Below are positions 1-8,285 of a DNA stretch of 64,000 bases, piece by piece (position 1 is the first letter of the stretch; the number at the start of each line of letters is the position of its first letter). The notes beneath the pieces were generated by a model. The model worked only from the letters and a program-made list of their open reading frames with translations, was not told the origin of the DNA and searched no databases. Source of the stretch: Alphaproteobacteria bacterium (lineage in GTDB: Bacteria > Pseudomonadota > Alphaproteobacteria > Rhodobacterales > Rhodobacteraceae); contig JAUIIR010000008.1 in NCBI GenBank assembly GCA_030431485.1, positions 34,350 to 98,349 on the forward strand, given 5' to 3'. The position numbers and the translations under genes are program-made.

Positions 1-667
1 CGCCTGTCGCGACATCCAGGACGGCGTCTGCCTCACTTCGTGCGACGGGACGCATCCGAATCGTATCTTGCAGGATATCCGCTTCTTGCATGAGGTGATC
101 GAGCAATGTCCGCGTACCTGCGCCGACCTGACGAGGTGTAAAAGTGCGCCCCACCAGATCGGTGAGACCAGTAATATCGTTGCTCAGATCGCGTGATACC
201 ACCAACCCGCGTTGACGTTTGGCAAACCCCAACAACACGGCATCGGTGCCGCTCAATGCGGCCTCTACACGCGTCACGTTCCAAATGTCGTTCGCCGCAT
301 CATACATATGCAGGCCGGCCGCAACGCCTTCACTGGCGACAAAGCGATCCAACCCGTCTTGCGATCCGTCGAAAAACGTTGCGATGCCGCACTCGGACTG
401 ACGCAAAGCCCAATCCAGAAGCGGATCGTGGCTCCCCAGAAACAGCGACGCGCGTTCGGCCTCTGCATGCGCTGCTCCAGTTTGTCCACGCTCCAGCCAG
501 CGGCGAACCGCATGTTCCGGGAACAGAAGTTTTCCCGTCACCTTGGAGCAGGGAACAGCGCCAGTTGCGGCAAGGTCGTAAACCTTGCGCTCTTTGATCC
601 GCAAAAGCGCGGCCAATTCCGGGACGGTGAGATACCGCTCTGCTGAGGAGGTTTCGGTGTTCGCCAT
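1..667 (-). CDS. HTH (excisionase-type) regulator with periplasmic-binding-like domain, partial
   Basis: Reading leftward from the ATG at 665-667, the protein begins MANTETSSAERYLTVPELAA and continues to the window edge, so its C-terminus is missing. Residues about 12-60 form an excisionase/MerR-like helix-turn-helix (LTVPELAALLRIKERKVYDL, then a winged VTGKLLFPEHAVRRWL). From about residue 70 the sequence resembles the PBP-like domain (PF12727 type) of molybdate/tungstate-responsive regulators, with GSHDPLLDWAL near its start. Such proteins are cytoplasmic one-component regulators that sense a ligand with a solute-binding fold. It is divergent from the TrmO-like gene, 115 bp away, and may control it. 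The ligand is inferred from the family only; a transporter to the left of the window could settle it. Confidence 0.75.
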   Translation of the reverse strand, partial: MANTETSSAERYLTVPELAALLRIKERKVYDLAATGAVPCSKVTGKLLFPEHAVRRWLERGQTGAAHAEAERASLFLGSHDPLLDWALRQSECGIATFFDGSQDGLDRFVASEGVAAGLHMYDAANDIWNVTRVEAALSGTDAVLLGFAKRQRGLVVSRDLSNDITGLTDLVGRTFTPRQVGAGTRTLLDHLMQEADILQDTIRMRPVARSEADAVLDVATG

Positions 668-782
668 AGCGTTGCGACTATGTCTTACAGTCTCGCGGGC
701 GGCAAGATGAACTACGCCTGTTGCACTGGTCATCAGCTTTAAACTCTGCATTCTGCTCAGGCGCATGACATGGAGATGCAAG

Positions 783-1274
783 ATGACAGGCACTCAGACG
801 ACCGACCTGCGACCGGGCGAGCTGGCGACCGACGAGCCCATGTCGCACGATGCGACCGTACAATTCATCGGTACGATCCGGACGCCATTCACATCGCGCG
901 ATCTGTGTCCGCGCCAGGGCAAGCTTGATGGACCGGATTGCCAGCTTGTGCTCAAGCCGGGCTGGGCCCCTGCGCTTAAAGGCATCACGAGGTTCGAATA
1001 TCTCGATGTGCTTTATTGGTTGCACATGTCCCGCCGCGATCTGGTCCTGCAAAGCCCGCGTAGCGATGGCGACACAACAGGTACCTTTGCTCTGCGGTCA
1101 CCGGTCCGGCCAAACCCGATCGGCTTGTCGCGCGTTCGCCTGATTGCGCAGGATGGTGACAGATTGATTGTTAAGGGTTTGGACTGCCTCGATAAAACGC
1201 CCCTGATCGACATCAAGCCTGAACGCTGTGCGTTCACGCCGCAAGTTCCGCACAAAGATGCGGACGACGGGTAG
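783..1274 (+). CDS. TrmO-like (TsaA domain) tRNA methyltransferase
   Basis: A 163-residue protein made almost entirely of the TsaA/TrmO domain. Signature stretches are FIGTIRTPF near residue 25, RSPVRPNPIGLSRVRL in the middle and LDCLDKTPLIDIKP near the end. Characterised TrmO enzymes methylate N6-threonylcarbamoyladenosine at tRNA position 37 using S-adenosylmethionine. E. coli TrmO is longer (about 235 residues), so this is the short form. I chose the ATG at 783 over the in-frame ATG at 765 because GGAG sits 7 bases before it. Short TsaA proteins also occur beside metal-oxyanion genes, and the divergent regulator with a solute-binding domain fits that, so a role other than tRNA modification is possible. 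Confidence 0.8.
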   Translation: MTGTQTTDLRPGELATDEPMSHDATVQFIGTIRTPFTSRDLCPRQGKLDGPDCQLVLKPGWAPALKGITRFEYLDVLYWLHMSRRDLVLQSPRSDGDTTGTFALRSPVRPNPIGLSRVRLIAQDGDRLIVKGLDCLDKTPLIDIKPERCAFTPQVPHKDADDG

Positions 1275-1375
1275 GAGTGGCAAAATGCCTCGGACAGGCT
1301 TTTGAGCGCGAAGAAGCGTAGGCGGATTGCGCAGCTTCGGCTAGAACCTTGCAAAACCGACTAAAAAGAAGGCTT

Positions 1376-2404
1376 ATGTCCGAGCACTTTACGATTATCG
1401 GGCAGACGCCCGTTCCGACCTCCGCCAAAGACTGGGTTAAGATCCTCGCGAAATACCGCGAACCCGATGCAATGCGGAGCTCCCTAGAATTGGCTGCAAC
1501 GCTTGGCCCGTTTGTGGCCCTGTGGGCCGCAGCGTGGTGGGCGCTTGGTGTCAGTTACTGGCTGACATTCGCACTGTCTTGCGTGAACGCGGCGTTCCTG
1601 CTGCGTCTCTTCATCATTCAGCACGATTGCGGGCACGGGTCGTTTTACAACAACCGGGCTCTCAGCGACTGGCTGGGGCGCATTCTGGGTGTTCTGACAC
1701 TGACACCCTATGACGTGTGGCGCCGCACCCATTCGATCCACCACAGCACGCACGGCAATCTTGAGCGGCGCGGAATCGGTGATGTCCACACTATGACCGT
1801 GGCCGAGTACAAAGCGCTCTCTGGCTGGAGCAAACTGATGTACCGCCTCTACCGTCATCCGATCATCCTCTTTGGATTGGGGCCGGGATACCTGTTTCTG
1901 CTGCAGAACCGCATTCCACTGGGGCTGATGTCCAGCGTTCGCTATTGGGCCAGCGCTATGGGCACCAACGCGGCTGTTCTGACCGGATTGTTGATCATGC
2001 TCTATTTCGGTGGGTTGATGCCGATCCTGCTAATCTTCCTGCCGTCCACGTTGCTCGCGGCGACTGCGGGTGTGTGGTTGTTCTATGTGCAGCATCAGTT
2101 CGAGACGACGTCTTGGGACGAAGACGAAAACTGGCAATTGCATGATGCGGCTTTACACGGCAGTTCCTACTATGTGCTGCCGAAAGTGCTGCAGTGGCTT
2201 AGCGGCAATATCGGCATTCATCACGTGCACCATCTTTACAGCCGCATTCCGTTCTACCGTCTGCCTGAAGTGGTTCGGGATCATGCCATGTTGGCCGATC
2301 ACAACCGCATGACGATCCGCGAAAGCCTGGCAAACGCACGACTGCACCTTTGGGACGAAGGATCACGACGTCTGCTGTCGTTCCGCGAGGCCCGGTCTCT
2401 CTGA
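1376..2404 (+). CDS. Fatty acid desaturase
   Basis: A 342-residue integral membrane desaturase. Three histidine boxes that ligate the di-iron centre are visible: HDCGHGS at about residue 83, HSIHH at about 119 and HHVHH at about 281. Hydrophobic segments lie around residues 45-80, 155-180 and 190-225. These enzymes introduce double bonds into membrane acyl chains using oxygen and reduced ferredoxin or cytochrome; the box spacing resembles the omega-6/delta-12 group, but regiospecificity cannot be read from sequence. The ATG at 1376 follows an AAGAAGG ribosome-binding site, whereas the upstream in-frame ATG at 1349 has none. It ends just before a bidirectional terminator shared with rpsI. Confidence 0.9.
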   Translation: MSEHFTIIGQTPVPTSAKDWVKILAKYREPDAMRSSLELAATLGPFVALWAAAWWALGVSYWLTFALSCVNAAFLLRLFIIQHDCGHGSFYNNRALSDWLGRILGVLTLTPYDVWRRTHSIHHSTHGNLERRGIGDVHTMTVAEYKALSGWSKLMYRLYRHPIILFGLGPGYLFLLQNRIPLGLMSSVRYWASAMGTNAAVLTGLLIMLYFGGLMPILLIFLPSTLLAATAGVWLFYVQHQFETTSWDEDENWQLHDAALHGSSYYVLPKVLQWLSGNIGIHHVHHLYSRIPFYRLPEVVRDHAMLADHNRMTIRESLANARLHLWDEGSRRLLSFREARSL

Positions 2405-2465
2405 CCACACCGGTGGCGAATGTCGGGCGTCAGCCCGGCATTTCACCAGACCAAACAGAACAAAC

Positions 2466-2494
2466 AAAAAGGCCGCCCCGAAAGGCGGCCTTTT
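2466..2494. terminator. Bidirectional intrinsic terminator
   Basis: A 7-bp GC stem (GGCCGCC at 2471-2477, GGCGGCC at 2484-2490) with a CCGAAA loop has five A's on the left and four T's on the right. It can therefore stop transcription of the desaturase from the left and of rplM-rpsI from the right. It lies between these convergent genes. Confidence 0.85.
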
Positions 2495-2514
2495 CGATAT
2501 TCTGGAAGCGTCGA

Positions 2515-3015
2515 TTAACGCTTGGAGAACTGGAAGCTCCGGCGCGCCTTGCGCTTACCGAACTTCTTACGTTCCACAACGCGGCTGTCGCGTGTGAGGA
2601 AGCCAGCGGCTTTCAGCGCGGAGCGCAGCGACGGATCGTAGAGCTGCAGCGCTTTGGAGATGCCGTGCTTCACCGCACCAGCCTGACCGGAGAGACCGCC
2701 GCCTTTAACTGTGGCCATGACGTCGAACTGATCGGCAACACCGGCCACGTCGAACGGCTGGCGCAGAATCATCTGCAGCACAGGGCGTGCGAAGTAGGTG
2801 TTCATGTCTTTGCCGTTCACGTTGACCTTGCCGGAGCCCGGCTTGATCCAAACGCGGGCAACAGCGTCTTTCCGCTTGCCGGTTGCATAGGACCGACCCA
2901 GCGCATCACGCTGCGGCTCACGCGGTGCTTCTTCAGGGGCAGACCCCTGAACTGCGCCGATGTCGTCCGTGACGGCTTTCGCCAGCTCGTCGAGGGAGTT
3001 GATTTGCTCAGCCAT
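2515..3015 (-). CDS. rpsI: 30S ribosomal protein S9
   Basis: A 166-residue S9 with the family's basic C-terminus ending in FSKR, which reaches the P-site tRNA in the ribosome. The conserved block [20 protein letters not shown] occurs near residue 44. About 40 acidic, alanine-rich residues precede the S9 core, an N-terminal extension common in alphaproteobacteria. The start codon overlaps the rplM stop (TAATG), so the two genes are translationally coupled and co-transcribed, the usual L13-S9 arrangement. A terminator lies just past its stop. Confidence 0.97.
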   Translation of the reverse strand: MAEQINSLDELAKAVTDDIGAVQGSAPEEAPREPQRDALGRSYATGKRKDAVARVWIKPGSGKVNVNGKDMNTYFARPVLQMILRQPFDVAGVADQFDVMATVKGGGLSGQAGAVKHGISKALQLYDPSLRSALKAAGFLTRDSRVVERKKFGKRKARRSFQFSKR

Positions 3016-3479
3016 TATTTCGCCGTCCGTGTGTTCTTGGAGTTCATGGACTTCACGTCCAGTACTTCGGGGCTCTGTGCTTCATGCGGATGCTCGGCAC
3101 CAGCATAGACACGCAGGTTGGTCATCACCTTGCGGGACAGGCGGTTGCCCGGCAGCATGCGCTGAACTGCTTTCTGAACGACGCGCTCGGGATGCGCGCC
3201 CTCAAGGATCTGCTGCTTGGTGCGTGATTTGATGCCACCCGGGTAGCCGGTGTGCCAGTAGTAGTTTTCCTGACGCTTGTTGCCGGTCAGCTGAACCTTG
3301 TCCGCATTGATCACGATGACATTGTCACCCATGTCCATATGTGGAGTGAAGGACGGCTTGTGCTTGCCGCGCAGGCGTGTGGCGACGATCGCAGCAAGAC
3401 GGCCCAGAACGACGCCCTCGGCGTCGATCAGGATCCATTTCTTGTCGATGTCTGCCGGTGTTGCAGAATAGGTTTTCAT
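3015..3479 (-). CDS. rplM: 50S ribosomal protein L13
   Basis: A 154-residue L13 beginning [15 protein letters not shown]. Conserved L13 features include [11 protein letters not shown], the [13 protein letters not shown] block and the HTGYPGG segment. It is an early-assembly protein of the large subunit. I used the ATG at 3479; an in-frame upstream extension would run through the promoter and leader. First gene of the rplM-rpsI operon, with its stop overlapping the rpsI start. Transcription comes from the promoter at 3547-3574. Confidence 0.97.
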   Translation of the reverse strand: MKTYSATPADIDKKWILIDAEGVVLGRLAAIVATRLRGKHKPSFTPHMDMGDNVIVINADKVQLTGNKRQENYYWHTGYPGGIKSRTKQQILEGAHPERVVQKAVQRMLPGNRLSRKVMTNLRVYAGAEHPHEAQSPEVLDVKSMNSKNTRTAK

Positions 3480-3513
3480 CGTGGGATGTCCCTGACGTTG
3501 GATTGGTAAGGCA

Positions 3514-3527
3514 GGGTGCAGGCACCC
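3514..3527 (-). promoter_or_regulatory. Leader hairpin upstream of rplM
   Basis: In the predicted rplM leader, GGGTGC and GCACCC form a perfect 6-bp stem around two bases. Ribosomal protein operons are often controlled by the encoded protein binding its own leader; whether this hairpin does that is inference. The stem is too small and tract-less to be a terminator. Confidence 0.3.
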
Positions 3528-3546
3528 CGTATATTCCGATGCGCGG

Positions 3547-3574
3547 GTTATAAGGATTGCCAAAACCCAGTCAA
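3547..3574 (-). promoter_or_regulatory. Promoter of rplM-rpsI
   Basis: On the minus strand there is a -35 box TTGACT (plus-strand 3569-3574) and a -10 box TATAAC (3547-3552) separated by 16 bp. This close match to the housekeeping sigma consensus lies about 70 bases upstream of the rplM start. The predicted transcript starts near 3540, leaving a leader of about 60 nt. Confidence 0.7.
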
Positions 3575-3653
3575 GCGGCGTTTTTCCGAATTAAGTTAGT
3601 AAAATCAATATCTTGAAAATAAGGTATTATTATACCCCATGATTTTCACAGAG

Positions 3654-4178
3654 TCAGCCGCTCGCCAGATCAAGTTTGCGATAGACCAGATACTTTTCGA
3701 ACGCGGCCGGATTGTCTTTACCGTCATAGCGTGCCGTTTCGCTGAACCCCAAACGGTCATAGAGTGCCAGCATAGAACTGTTTCCACGGACGGTATCGGC
3801 GACAATCGTATTGGCGCCGAGTTCCTTCGCTTTCTCAATGCGCATCTCAATGATCTGTCGGCCAAGCCCATAGCCGCGTGCAATGTCCCGAACGTAGAGC
3901 CGCTTCAGTTCTGCGCGGTGGTCATCAATCATTCGGACAAATCCGCAGCCGAGAAGGTAGCCGGAACTGTCACGTGCCAGCAGGATGCCGCCGTTTGGCG
4001 GCAGAAATTGATCGATTTCGTCCAGACTGGATTGTACGTGGTCTGCGACTGAGAGGCTGGGGCCGCCGACTGCCATCAACCGTTCGAGAATCTGGGCGTA
4101 ATACTCGGTTAATATGTCAGACAATTCACCGAGATCAGGCCGCGTGTCTACGAAGGCCAAGCTGATGTCTAAACCCAT
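3654..4178 (-). CDS. GNAT family N-acetyltransferase
   Basis: A 174-residue GNAT-fold protein. The acetyl-CoA pyrophosphate-binding motif A is visible as RDIARGYGLGRQI near residue 97, preceded by LKRLYV. The C-terminal half contains NSSMLALYDRLGF, the typical beta-5/alpha-4 region. These enzymes transfer an acetyl group to an amine, but the substrate cannot be inferred. It is a single gene with no obvious operon partner. Its ribosome-binding site is weak. The 87 bp between it and the MocR gene hold no recognisable feature. Confidence 0.85.
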   Translation of the reverse strand: MGLDISLAFVDTRPDLGELSDILTEYYAQILERLMAVGGPSLSVADHVQSSLDEIDQFLPPNGGILLARDSSGYLLGCGFVRMIDDHRAELKRLYVRDIARGYGLGRQIIEMRIEKAKELGANTIVADTVRGNSSMLALYDRLGFSETARYDGKDNPAAFEKYLVYRKLDLASG

Positions 4179-4265
4179 TTAAATCTCATGATAGGTGAGT
4201 CGCATGTGTAGCCTAGCGCCCGAATGTGGGGCAGGCGACCATTTTTTGGTCATTCCAGCGGAAAA

Positions 4266-5675
4266 TCAGACACTTATCTGTTCGGGCGGGTGCCCCAGAA
4301 GGTCACGTAGTTGCAGCATGGCATTTTCAAACTGCTTGAGCGGTACTTGCGCGTTCACCGCAATTCGAACCGCATGTGGCGCGCGGCCGTCCCTGAGCGC
4401 AAATTCGTCGGCAGATCTGATTTGGATGCCGCGCTCTTCGGCAGCCCGACAGAAAGCTGCTGCGCGCCACCCCTGAGGCAGCGGAAGCCAGAGGAACGGG
4501 ACGTCCTCGTTCCATGTTAGTTTGTAGGCCCCAAGCGCATTGACAGCGACACGTACATACTCGGCCATTCGCTCTCTTATGGCTTTAAGGATTTCGTCGG
4601 TTTCTGGGGCGACCAGAATGCGCTCGGCCACTTCCGCCAAAGGCTGGGCGATGCCGAAAAACCCGTGTTCTGCGATTTGGCGCAAATCCGGTCCACGGCC
4701 GCGCGGAGCGATTGCAAAGCCGATCCGCAGCGCTGGCGTCAGAACTTTCGAGATGGACGCCAGGTACCAAGTCCGTTCCGGGACCAGGATCCGATAGCTG
4801 GGGGCAATGACCTCCGTGACGCCATAGCAATTATCCTCAATGATTTGGATGTCGAGGCTGCGGCAGACTTCCGCAATTTCGCTGCGGCGGTCGGCAGGTG
4901 TCGAGACAAGCGTTGGGTTGTGCACATCAGGCGAGGTACACAGCACTTGCGCCCCGGTACGGCGTGCGACGTCTGCCAGGGCATCGGGGCGAATGCCTTT
5001 CTCGTCACTGGGCAAGCCAACAACATCCGCACGCAGCAGGTCAGCGGCTCTGCGAAAGCCGGGATAGGCCATATCTTCTACAAGTACGGTGGGCCGCGGG
5101 CCATGCAGGATCGCTTGCAGGATCACCGTCAGTCCGTTTTGCGCGCCGTGAACGATCACAATGTCCGACTCGTCGATCCGGCCCAGCGGCACGTGGCGCA
5201 GCCAGTGCACAGCCGCTTCCCGCAACGGGCGGTAAGCCTCACGCGTCGGGTAATGCAACAGGCGTTCCGGAGCTTGGTCTCCGATCCGGGCAAAGGCGTC
5301 CTGAATGAGCGCCACCTGCCCAAGATCCGGCACCTGTGGACTAAACAAAGACAGCTTGCCGTCTTGCATTGGCACTGACACGTATTCGCGGCGCGGCTCG
5401 GATTTGCGCGCAATGCGCTCAGCCACAAATGTGCCGCGCCCGACTTCGGCGACCGCATGGCCGGCATCTGTCAGCAACGTGTAGGCGCGCGCCACGGTGC
5501 CTGGCGTGATGCCAAGGGACCAGGCCAGTTCGCGCACCGGAGGAAGCTTGTCCCCCGAGCGCAAATCGCCGGATCGGATCGCCGACTGAATTGTATCGGC
5601 CACCCGCTTGTACTTTGGACCGTCCACCGTCTGCGGCAGCGAAACGATCTTGTCTGGCGAAATTGTATCCGACAC
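4266..5675 (-). CDS. MocR-type regulator (GntR HTH fused to aminotransferase fold)
   Basis: The first 75 residues are a GntR winged helix (ADTIQSAIRSGDLRSGDKLP, then VRELAWSLGITPGTVARAYT). The rest is a class I/II aminotransferase domain, with the PLP lysine in SISKVL near the middle. MocR proteins use bound PLP to sense amino compounds or PLP and are usually regulators, not enzymes. The reading frame extends to a GTG at 5726, but that start would encode the operator repeats and lacks a ribosome-binding site. I chose the GTG at 5675, after AGAGAAAG, giving 469 residues; the GTG at 5627 is also possible. It is divergent from a DUF1127 gene, a pairing seen in related bacteria. Confidence 0.85.
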   Translation of the reverse strand: MSDTISPDKIVSLPQTVDGPKYKRVADTIQSAIRSGDLRSGDKLPPVRELAWSLGITPGTVARAYTLLTDAGHAVAEVGRGTFVAERIARKSEPRREYVSVPMQDGKLSLFSPQVPDLGQVALIQDAFARIGDQAPERLLHYPTREAYRPLREAAVHWLRHVPLGRIDESDIVIVHGAQNGLTVILQAILHGPRPTVLVEDMAYPGFRRAADLLRADVVGLPSDEKGIRPDALADVARRTGAQVLCTSPDVHNPTLVSTPADRRSEIAEVCRSLDIQIIEDNCYGVTEVIAPSYRILVPERTWYLASISKVLTPALRIGFAIAPRGRGPDLRQIAEHGFFGIAQPLAEVAERILVAPETDEILKAIRERMAEYVRVAVNALGAYKLTWNEDVPFLWLPLPQGWRAAAFCRAAEERGIQIRSADEFALRDGRAPHAVRIAVNAQVPLKQFENAMLQLRDLLGHPPEQISV

Positions 5676-5771
5676 AATCTTTCTCTGGAACGTCCCGTTG
5701 GCCCAATGTATCCATTTTTGTATCACGATTGCAATACATTTGCAGTGATGAGTTTAAATTGTGTCGATACA
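5664..5771. promoter_or_regulatory. Probable MocR operator array
   Basis: The hexamer TGTATC occurs at 5664-5669, 5707-5712 and 5719-5724, and inverted as AATACA at 5733-5738 and GATACA at 5766-5771. The copies at 5707 and 5719 are direct repeats 12 bp apart. MocR regulators typically bind two direct repeats plus an inverted copy, as here. The array covers the divergent promoter region and reaches to within 17 bases of the DUF1127 start. Which half-sites are bound is inferred. Confidence 0.5.
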
Positions 5772-5787
5772 TTTGAGGAGTGCACCC

Positions 5788-6015
5788 ATGACACACGCAA
5801 CCCATGCCCCGCAGATCGCCTATCTTGGTGGACAGTCCGCACTGTCGCCGCTGGCTGTCGTGGCGTTGCGCGTCGCGGTGACACTCACGGTATGGTCAGA
5901 ACGCCGCCGCACACGTGGACATCTCAAACATCTCGACGATCATTTGCTGCGCGACATCGGATTGGATCGGATGACCGCGCAGCGCGAAGCGACACGCAAA
6001 TTCTGGCTGATGTAA
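5788..6015 (+). CDS. DUF1127 domain-containing protein
   Basis: A 75-residue protein ending in the DUF1127 (YjiS-like) block LDDHLLRDIGLDRMTAQREA. A preceding hydrophobic stretch (LAVVALRVAVTLTVW) could associate with membrane. Some small DUF1127 proteins in alphaproteobacteria bind RNA and influence phosphate or carbon metabolism; the exact role of this one is unknown. GAGGAG lies 7 bases before the ATG at 5788, favouring it over an in-frame ATG at 5761. It is divergent from the MocR gene, with operator repeats in between, so it is the likely target. A strong terminator follows. Confidence 0.85.
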   Translation: MTHATHAPQIAYLGGQSALSPLAVVALRVAVTLTVWSERRRTRGHLKHLDDHLLRDIGLDRMTAQREATRKFWLM

Positions 6016-6039
6016 ATCCCTGCGTCAGTCAGATTTCTG

Positions 6040-6072
6040 GGGGCGCAAAGACCGGCTTTGCGCCCCTTTTTT
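6040..6072 (+). terminator. Intrinsic terminator of the DUF1127 gene
   Basis: An 11-bp perfect stem, GGGGCGCAAAG (6040-6050) with CTTTGCGCCCC (6056-6066), has a 5-base loop and is followed by six T's. The T run ends at the stop codon of the convergent dacB gene. There is no T run in the opposite direction. Confidence 0.9.
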
Positions 6073-7580
6073 CACCCGTTATACAGGATGCCCCAACGCG
6101 CCAGCAGACGCTGTTGGAGCTTGCGCGCGGACACCGCATAGCTCTTGCCGCCCGGCGGGCTTTCGCGCTCTTCTCGGCTCAGCGCATCGCGACGCGGCAG
6201 ATCAGCTGAGAAACAGGCAAAGGCCAATTCTGTTCCGTCCGGCAAATCAATAAAGCCGCCCAATCCGCTGACGAAATTCAATGTACCCGTCTTGGCGTGA
6301 ACGGTGACCGGATGATCCTCGATGATCTTGCGATCTTCTGTGCGCAGCGGGTGTTGCTTGAGTAACGGCTTGATCCCTATGGTTTTTCGCGCCGCAATTA
6401 GCGCCTTGACCATGTCACGTGCGGACACGCGGCTGTCATCGCCCAAGCCAGAATGATCTTCAAGGGCGACAGAGCTCATACCAAGCGTGTCTTTGGCCCA
6501 AGTATTCATCGCTTCTGCTGACGCTTTAAGGCTTGTGGTCCGGCCATCGCGCGCTGTCGTGGCTGTCATGCCCACGCACTCGGCTGTGATATTGGTGGAG
6601 TATTTGAGCATGTCACGCAGAATGACCCGGAGTGGCTTGCTCTCGTGCGACAGGATTGTCACAGCATCTGCCGGAAGCGTGTCGATCAGTTCGGGTGTCT
6701 TCAGGACAATGCCATTCGACCGTGCCAGAATCTGAAACACTTCGGCTGCGTAACGTGCCGGTTTGCGCACCGGCAACCACCGCGCGCCATTCCGCCCCAA
6801 AGCGCCGCGAGCCACGGTCCAATCGTCAAATGCGCCGCCATCTTTGTAGGTGTAGATCGGATAATTCCGCGCCTCGACTCGCATACGGGCGGCACGCACT
6901 TCCGGGCGGAGCGTGGCCGCGCGGGCATCCATTGTCACATTGTACCCGTCGGTCGCACGTTGCCACTCGAAATGAACGCGATTGAAGTTCAGGTTCAGCC
7001 CCGAGATCCCCGGATTGTACCCCACCTGGTAGGGTTGCTCGCTGTCGATGCCAGTGAGCGACGGCAACGCACCGCCCCAGACAAGGAACCGTCCGGTGAC
7101 TTCCGTCACGCCCACCTCTTCACGCAGGCGTTTCGCGATGTCCGCAACCGCATCGGTATCAAGTGTTGGATCGCCGCCGCCGGCAAGGATCAGATCCCCG
7201 TCAATTCTGCCATTGGCGACCGGTGCAGTCGCCAGAATTCGGGTCTCGAAATGGTACCCCGGCCCAAGCACATCCAGCGCATAGCACGCTGTCAGAGCCT
7301 TCGCGACACTGGCCGGAGGCAGGGCTCTCAGAGGGTTATGTGACTCGAGCACCAGACCTGTTTTTACATCGGCCACCTGAACACTGGTTTTGCCCGCAAG
7401 ACCAGCCTGAGTGACCAACTCGCTCAACGGTGGCTGATATGTCTTGAGCAATTCGTTGGTGCGGGCGGTGGGTCGCAAAGACGTCATTGGCGCCTGTGCG
7501 GTTTGCGCAAAAGCCGATGGTGCGACCGTGATCGCAGCCAAACCGCCCAATAGCGCGCGACGTGAAACCTCCCGTGTCAT
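6072..7580 (-). CDS. dacB: D-alanyl-D-alanine carboxypeptidase/endopeptidase (PBP4 type, peptidase S13)
   Basis: A 502-residue exported penicillin-binding protein that trims or hydrolyses peptidoglycan cross-links in the periplasm. The catalytic triad motifs are visible: SVAK with Ser91 and Lys94, STN (YSTNITAE) in the C-terminal half, and KTG (HAKTGTLNF) near residue 430. The N-terminus, SRRALLGGLAAITVAPSAFA, looks like a twin-arginine signal ending in AFA|Q. The size matches the S13 family, which has an extra domain between SxxK and SxN. It is a single gene, convergent with DUF1127. The 76 bp between it and nadD hold no recognisable signal. Confidence 0.93.
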   Translation of the reverse strand: MTREVSRRALLGGLAAITVAPSAFAQTAQAPMTSLRPTARTNELLKTYQPPLSELVTQAGLAGKTSVQVADVKTGLVLESHNPLRALPPASVAKALTACYALDVLGPGYHFETRILATAPVANGRIDGDLILAGGGDPTLDTDAVADIAKRLREEVGVTEVTGRFLVWGGALPSLTGIDSEQPYQVGYNPGISGLNLNFNRVHFEWQRATDGYNVTMDARAATLRPEVRAARMRVEARNYPIYTYKDGGAFDDWTVARGALGRNGARWLPVRKPARYAAEVFQILARSNGIVLKTPELIDTLPADAVTILSHESKPLRVILRDMLKYSTNITAECVGMTATTARDGRTTSLKASAEAMNTWAKDTLGMSSVALEDHSGLGDDSRVSARDMVKALIAARKTIGIKPLLKQHPLRTEDRKIIEDHPVTVHAKTGTLNFVSGLGGFIDLPDGTELAFACFSADLPRRDALSREERESPPGGKSYAVSARKLQQRLLARWGILYNG

Positions 7581-7656
7581 GCGGCGGATGTAACCTCAGA
7601 GTTTGGCGCGTGACAAGGACACGGTTTGGTGAACGTCGCGCTGTAGTGGGAAGCGG

Positions 7657-8268
7657 TCAAAGCGACGCTTTGGCCGTTGTGGACGGCATCCAGTTTCCTT
7701 GTGCCCGCAATTCGGTCGAACTGACGGGCATCATCGGCATGTTGACGAAACACCACGCGGGCGGGTTCTGGTCCGCCAAAAGAAATGAGGCGTTCTCAGG
7801 CAGACGGGCGTGCCGGAATTGCCGGGCGGTGCGCGCGTTCAGTCCGGCTTGCCGCCAACCGGGGCGGGCGAGAATACCCAGCGGCAGTTCATTCAGAATA
7901 TCCTGCCAGCGCTGCCATCTGTGAAACTGTTGCAGATTGTCCGCGCCCATCAGCCACACGAAGCGCACGCCCGGATAGCGCGCCCGAAGCGCGTCGATGG
8001 TTTCAGCGGTGTAGGCCGTTCCGATCTGCGCTTCGAAGTCGCTTATGATCACGTGCGGATCACGGCAGAGTTCTTTTGCACGCGCAATCCGCGCGTCCAG
8101 TGGCGCGGGTCCGTGTTCTTTCAAAGGATTGCCGGGCGAGACAAGCCAGATCACACGATCCAACCGAAAACGCCGCATAGCGACGCGCGTAATGTGAACA
8201 TGGCCCGCGTGGGCAGGGTCAAATGACCCTCCAAGCAAACCCACACGCAGTCCTGGCGGTAAGAACAT
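7657..8268 (-). CDS. nadD: Nicotinate-nucleotide adenylyltransferase
   Basis: Transfers AMP from ATP to nicotinate mononucleotide in NAD synthesis. The nucleotidyltransferase signature [14 protein letters not shown] lies close to the N-terminus. [14 protein letters not shown] follows near the middle, as expected for NadD. The usual C-terminal ISST-type motif appears as [10 protein letters not shown] used the ATG at 8268 (203 residues). A GTG at 8298 is an alternative that overlaps the crotonase gene by 13 bases; neither has a strong ribosome-binding site. It is probably translated as the second gene after the upstream crotonase. Confidence 0.92.
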   Translation of the reverse strand: MFLPPGLRVGLLGGSFDPAHAGHVHITRVAMRRFRLDRVIWLVSPGNPLKEHGPAPLDARIARAKELCRDPHVIISDFEAQIGTAYTAETIDALRARYPGVRFVWLMGADNLQQFHRWQRWQDILNELPLGILARPGWRQAGLNARTARQFRHARLPENASFLLADQNPPAWCFVNMPMMPVSSTELRAQGNWMPSTTAKASL

Positions 8269-8285
8269 TTTGGCCGCTGGCAACG

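Noticed and set aside
2350..3108. Long open frame on the plus strand opposite rpsI
   Set aside because: It is antisense to well-supported rpsI and rplM; long complementary frames are common in GC-rich coding DNA and it matches no family.
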